Shown here piece by piece: positions 62,553 to 64,000 of a stretch of 64,000 nucleotides of DNA. Position numbers and translations under genes: made by a program. How positions within the stretch are numbered: the stretch's first letter is position 1; each line of letters opens with the position of its first letter. The DNA is from Yersinia massiliensis CCUG 53443 (GTDB lineage: Bacteria; Pseudomonadota; Gammaproteobacteria; Enterobacterales; Enterobacteriaceae): assembly GCF_000312485.1 (NCBI RefSeq), contig NZ_HE997645.1:1-64000 (forward strand), given 5' to 3'. The notes beneath the pieces were generated by a model, which was not told the origin of the DNA, searched no databases, and saw nothing but the letters and a program-made list of their open reading frames with translations.

Positions 62553-64000
62553 GGTGCCAAGACCTTTTGTGGCAAGGTCGCCTGTAAAGCTGAAGTCGTT
62601 GGGAACGTAGTCCACCCTTTCAGTACTGCATATCCGCCTGCTGTTTGCCCTTGTCCCTTCACCTGAGAAAGTAACGCCAGACCTTGCGGTTTGGTGACGG
62701 CTTGCTGGAAGAAATCAGCCAAAGCGGCATTGTCCAGCAATTTCACTTGAGCAATCATCTTTTCACGGCTATCAAAAGCAAAATTATTGCGATTGAAATC
62801 ATTACTGTAACGACCAGCTTCTTCATCTAGCGTTTGCGGGCGTTGCTGCAACTGGTTGATTAGCCCTTGCTTATATTGTTCAAAATCAGCCGGTTTCATC
62901 TCACGCAGGCGCTTCTCTGCCTGTGGATAGAAGGCCTGATATCGCTGATAGAGGTAATCAGGTTGTTTACTGTTACTTTGCAATAAGAAACCTAACCCCC
63001 ACTGACGGCCAACCGACATTGGGAAGGCAAAGACCGCATAACCCAGTTGTTCCTCCGTGCGCAGTTGATCGTAGAACCAGGGTTGAACAATTTGGCCCAG
63101 TAATGCGCTGCGCGCCATACCATCAATTTCCGAATAACCAGTAGGAACATACACCGCCGCCAGCGCAGCATCAGAGCTACTACCGACCCGTTCCATATTG
63201 GCTAATTGCGTTTTATCGACCACGACATCTTCGCCCGTCCACCAAGTTGTCCCCGTCAAACTCATTTGCTTTTTCAGCGACTCTGCCAATGAAGTCACTT
63301 GTGGCGCAGTCATATTCCCAACAGCCAATACTTCAATGGCTGATTTTTTGAGTAAGTTATTACGATAGGTCACGATGTCTTGAACACTAATGGTGCTGAG
63401 CAGTTCACGCCGCTCGCTACGTTCAGAATAAGGAACATGTGATAGTAATTTGGCTGGCTGAATAGCTAACTCATAGGCTTTGCCTTTTTCGGCAACCTCA
63501 AGCTGTTCACGGTACCAAGACTTAGCTTGTGCCAATTGGTCTTCTGTTGGCGTGAAACTGGAATAACCTTCAACCAAAGAAGTTAATAGCTGTGGCATCC
63601 TTTGCGTAAAGCCATTAGCGCTGACATACAACCCATTATTTGGCGATGTTGAGAAGCTGATCCCACCAATAGAAGCTTGGTAACTCAGTTCATCAAGTGA
63701 AAGCCCTGCCAGATAATCAGTCAGCGCGAATAGGACCTGATGACGAGCAGAGTCCAAGGCATGCTGATTGCGAAAAGCAACTGAGATATCGGCTTTGGGT
63801 TCGTCAGCAAAGTACTGGCTTGGCATGTAAAACACCCGTAAGCCTGGTTGTTCAGCGACTTTTTGCGGATGAGTAATATTTTTATCCGCTTTAATTAGCT
63901 CAAAGTTGTCCGGAATGTAGGGGTTGAGGGCGGGTAGACTCAGCGAGATATCCCCACCTAGCTGCTTCCACTCTTTTATCTCTTCTGAGCTGATTTTATT
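62549..64000 (-). CDS. ptrA: Periplasmic protease III (pitrilysin), C-terminal part
   Basis: The open frame runs off the right edge without a start; the 483 residues seen are the C-terminal half. Pitrilysin is an M16 zinc protease of the periplasm that degrades small peptides. The HxxEH active site belongs to the N-terminal half, outside the window. The visible part has the inactive M16 domains, including the conserved LRTEEQLGYAVFAFP substrate-binding stretch. Order ptrA-recB-recD-argA is as in E. coli, with tight overlaps. Confidence 0.95.
   Translation of the reverse strand, partial: NKISSEEIKEWKQLGGDISLSLPALNPYIPDNFELIKADKNITHPQKVAEQPGLRVFYMPSQYFADEPKADISVAFRNQHALDSARHQVLFALTDYLAGLSLDELSYQASIGGISFSTSPNNGLYVSANGFTQRMPQLLTSLVEGYSSFTPTEDQLAQAKSWYREQLEVAEKGKAYELAIQPAKLLSHVPYSERSERRELLSTISVQDIVTYRNNLLKKSAIEVLAVGNMTAPQVTSLAESLKKQMSLTGTTWWTGEDVVVDKTQLANMERVGSSSDAALAAVYVPTGYSEIDGMARSALLGQIVQPWFYDQLRTEEQLGYAVFAFPMSVGRQWGLGFLLQSNSKQPDYLYQRYQAFYPQAEKRLREMKPADFEQYKQGLINQLQQRPQTLDEEAGRYSNDFNRNNFAFDSREKMIAQVKLLDNAALADFFQQAVTKPQGLALLSQVKGQGQTAGGYAVLKGWTTFPTTSALQATLPQKVLAP

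Overview
The window looks like a stretch of chromosome from a Yersinia species (Enterobacterales). The evidence is protein similarity to E. coli throughout, moderate base composition, the small RNAs CsrB and GcvB in their enterobacterial neighbourhoods, and a small palindromic repeat of a kind common in yersiniae. I cannot fix the species. Nearly all of it is conserved core genome. I see no prophage, integrase, insertion sequence or CRISPR array.

Left block, 1 to about 37.1 kb, follows the E. coli 4-5 minute region. The tandem promoters P1 and P2 of an rRNA operon fire leftward off the edge. Next come gmhB, the MetJ-regulated methionine importer metNIQ, rcsF-trmO-proS, and the leftward yaeQ-arfB-nlpE group. 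After yaeP-rof there is a small c-type cytochrome that does not belong to the E. coli order, then tilS and yaeR. A long leftward series builds the envelope and starts fatty-acid and DNA synthesis: dxr-uppS-cdsA-rseP-bamA-skp-lpxD-fabZ-lpxA-lpxB-rnhB-dnaE-accA. It is preceded by the translation genes rpsB-tsf-pyrH-frr. Rightward map, glnD, dapD and yaeH close the block. dapD, which makes the lysine and peptidoglycan precursor, carries a one-base deletion that splits it.

Junction, 37.1-39.8 kb: a single AT-rich accessory gene encodes an 830-residue zinc metalloprotease (HELGHNMGLSH) preceded by about six repeated beta-rich modules. It is the main non-core item here. It lies between two blocks that are far apart in E. 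coli.

Right block, 39.8-64 kb, follows the E. coli 63 minute region: yqcA-truC-yqcC, the regulatory RNA csrB with its UvrY site, syd, queF, ppnN, xni, rlmM-ygdD-gcvA with the divergent small RNA gcvB, ygdI, the sulfur-transfer set csdA-csdE-tcdA, mltA, two initiator tRNA genes, amiC, argA with paired ARG boxes, and the overlapping recD-recB-ptrA group. ptrA runs off the right edge.

Oddities worth checking: the dapD frameshift; the modular protease; 21-bp in-frame tandem duplications at the 3' ends of both argA and the cytochrome gene; an 88-bp cruciform-like repeat after xni; and a nested hairpin in the fabZ leader with a TTG start.
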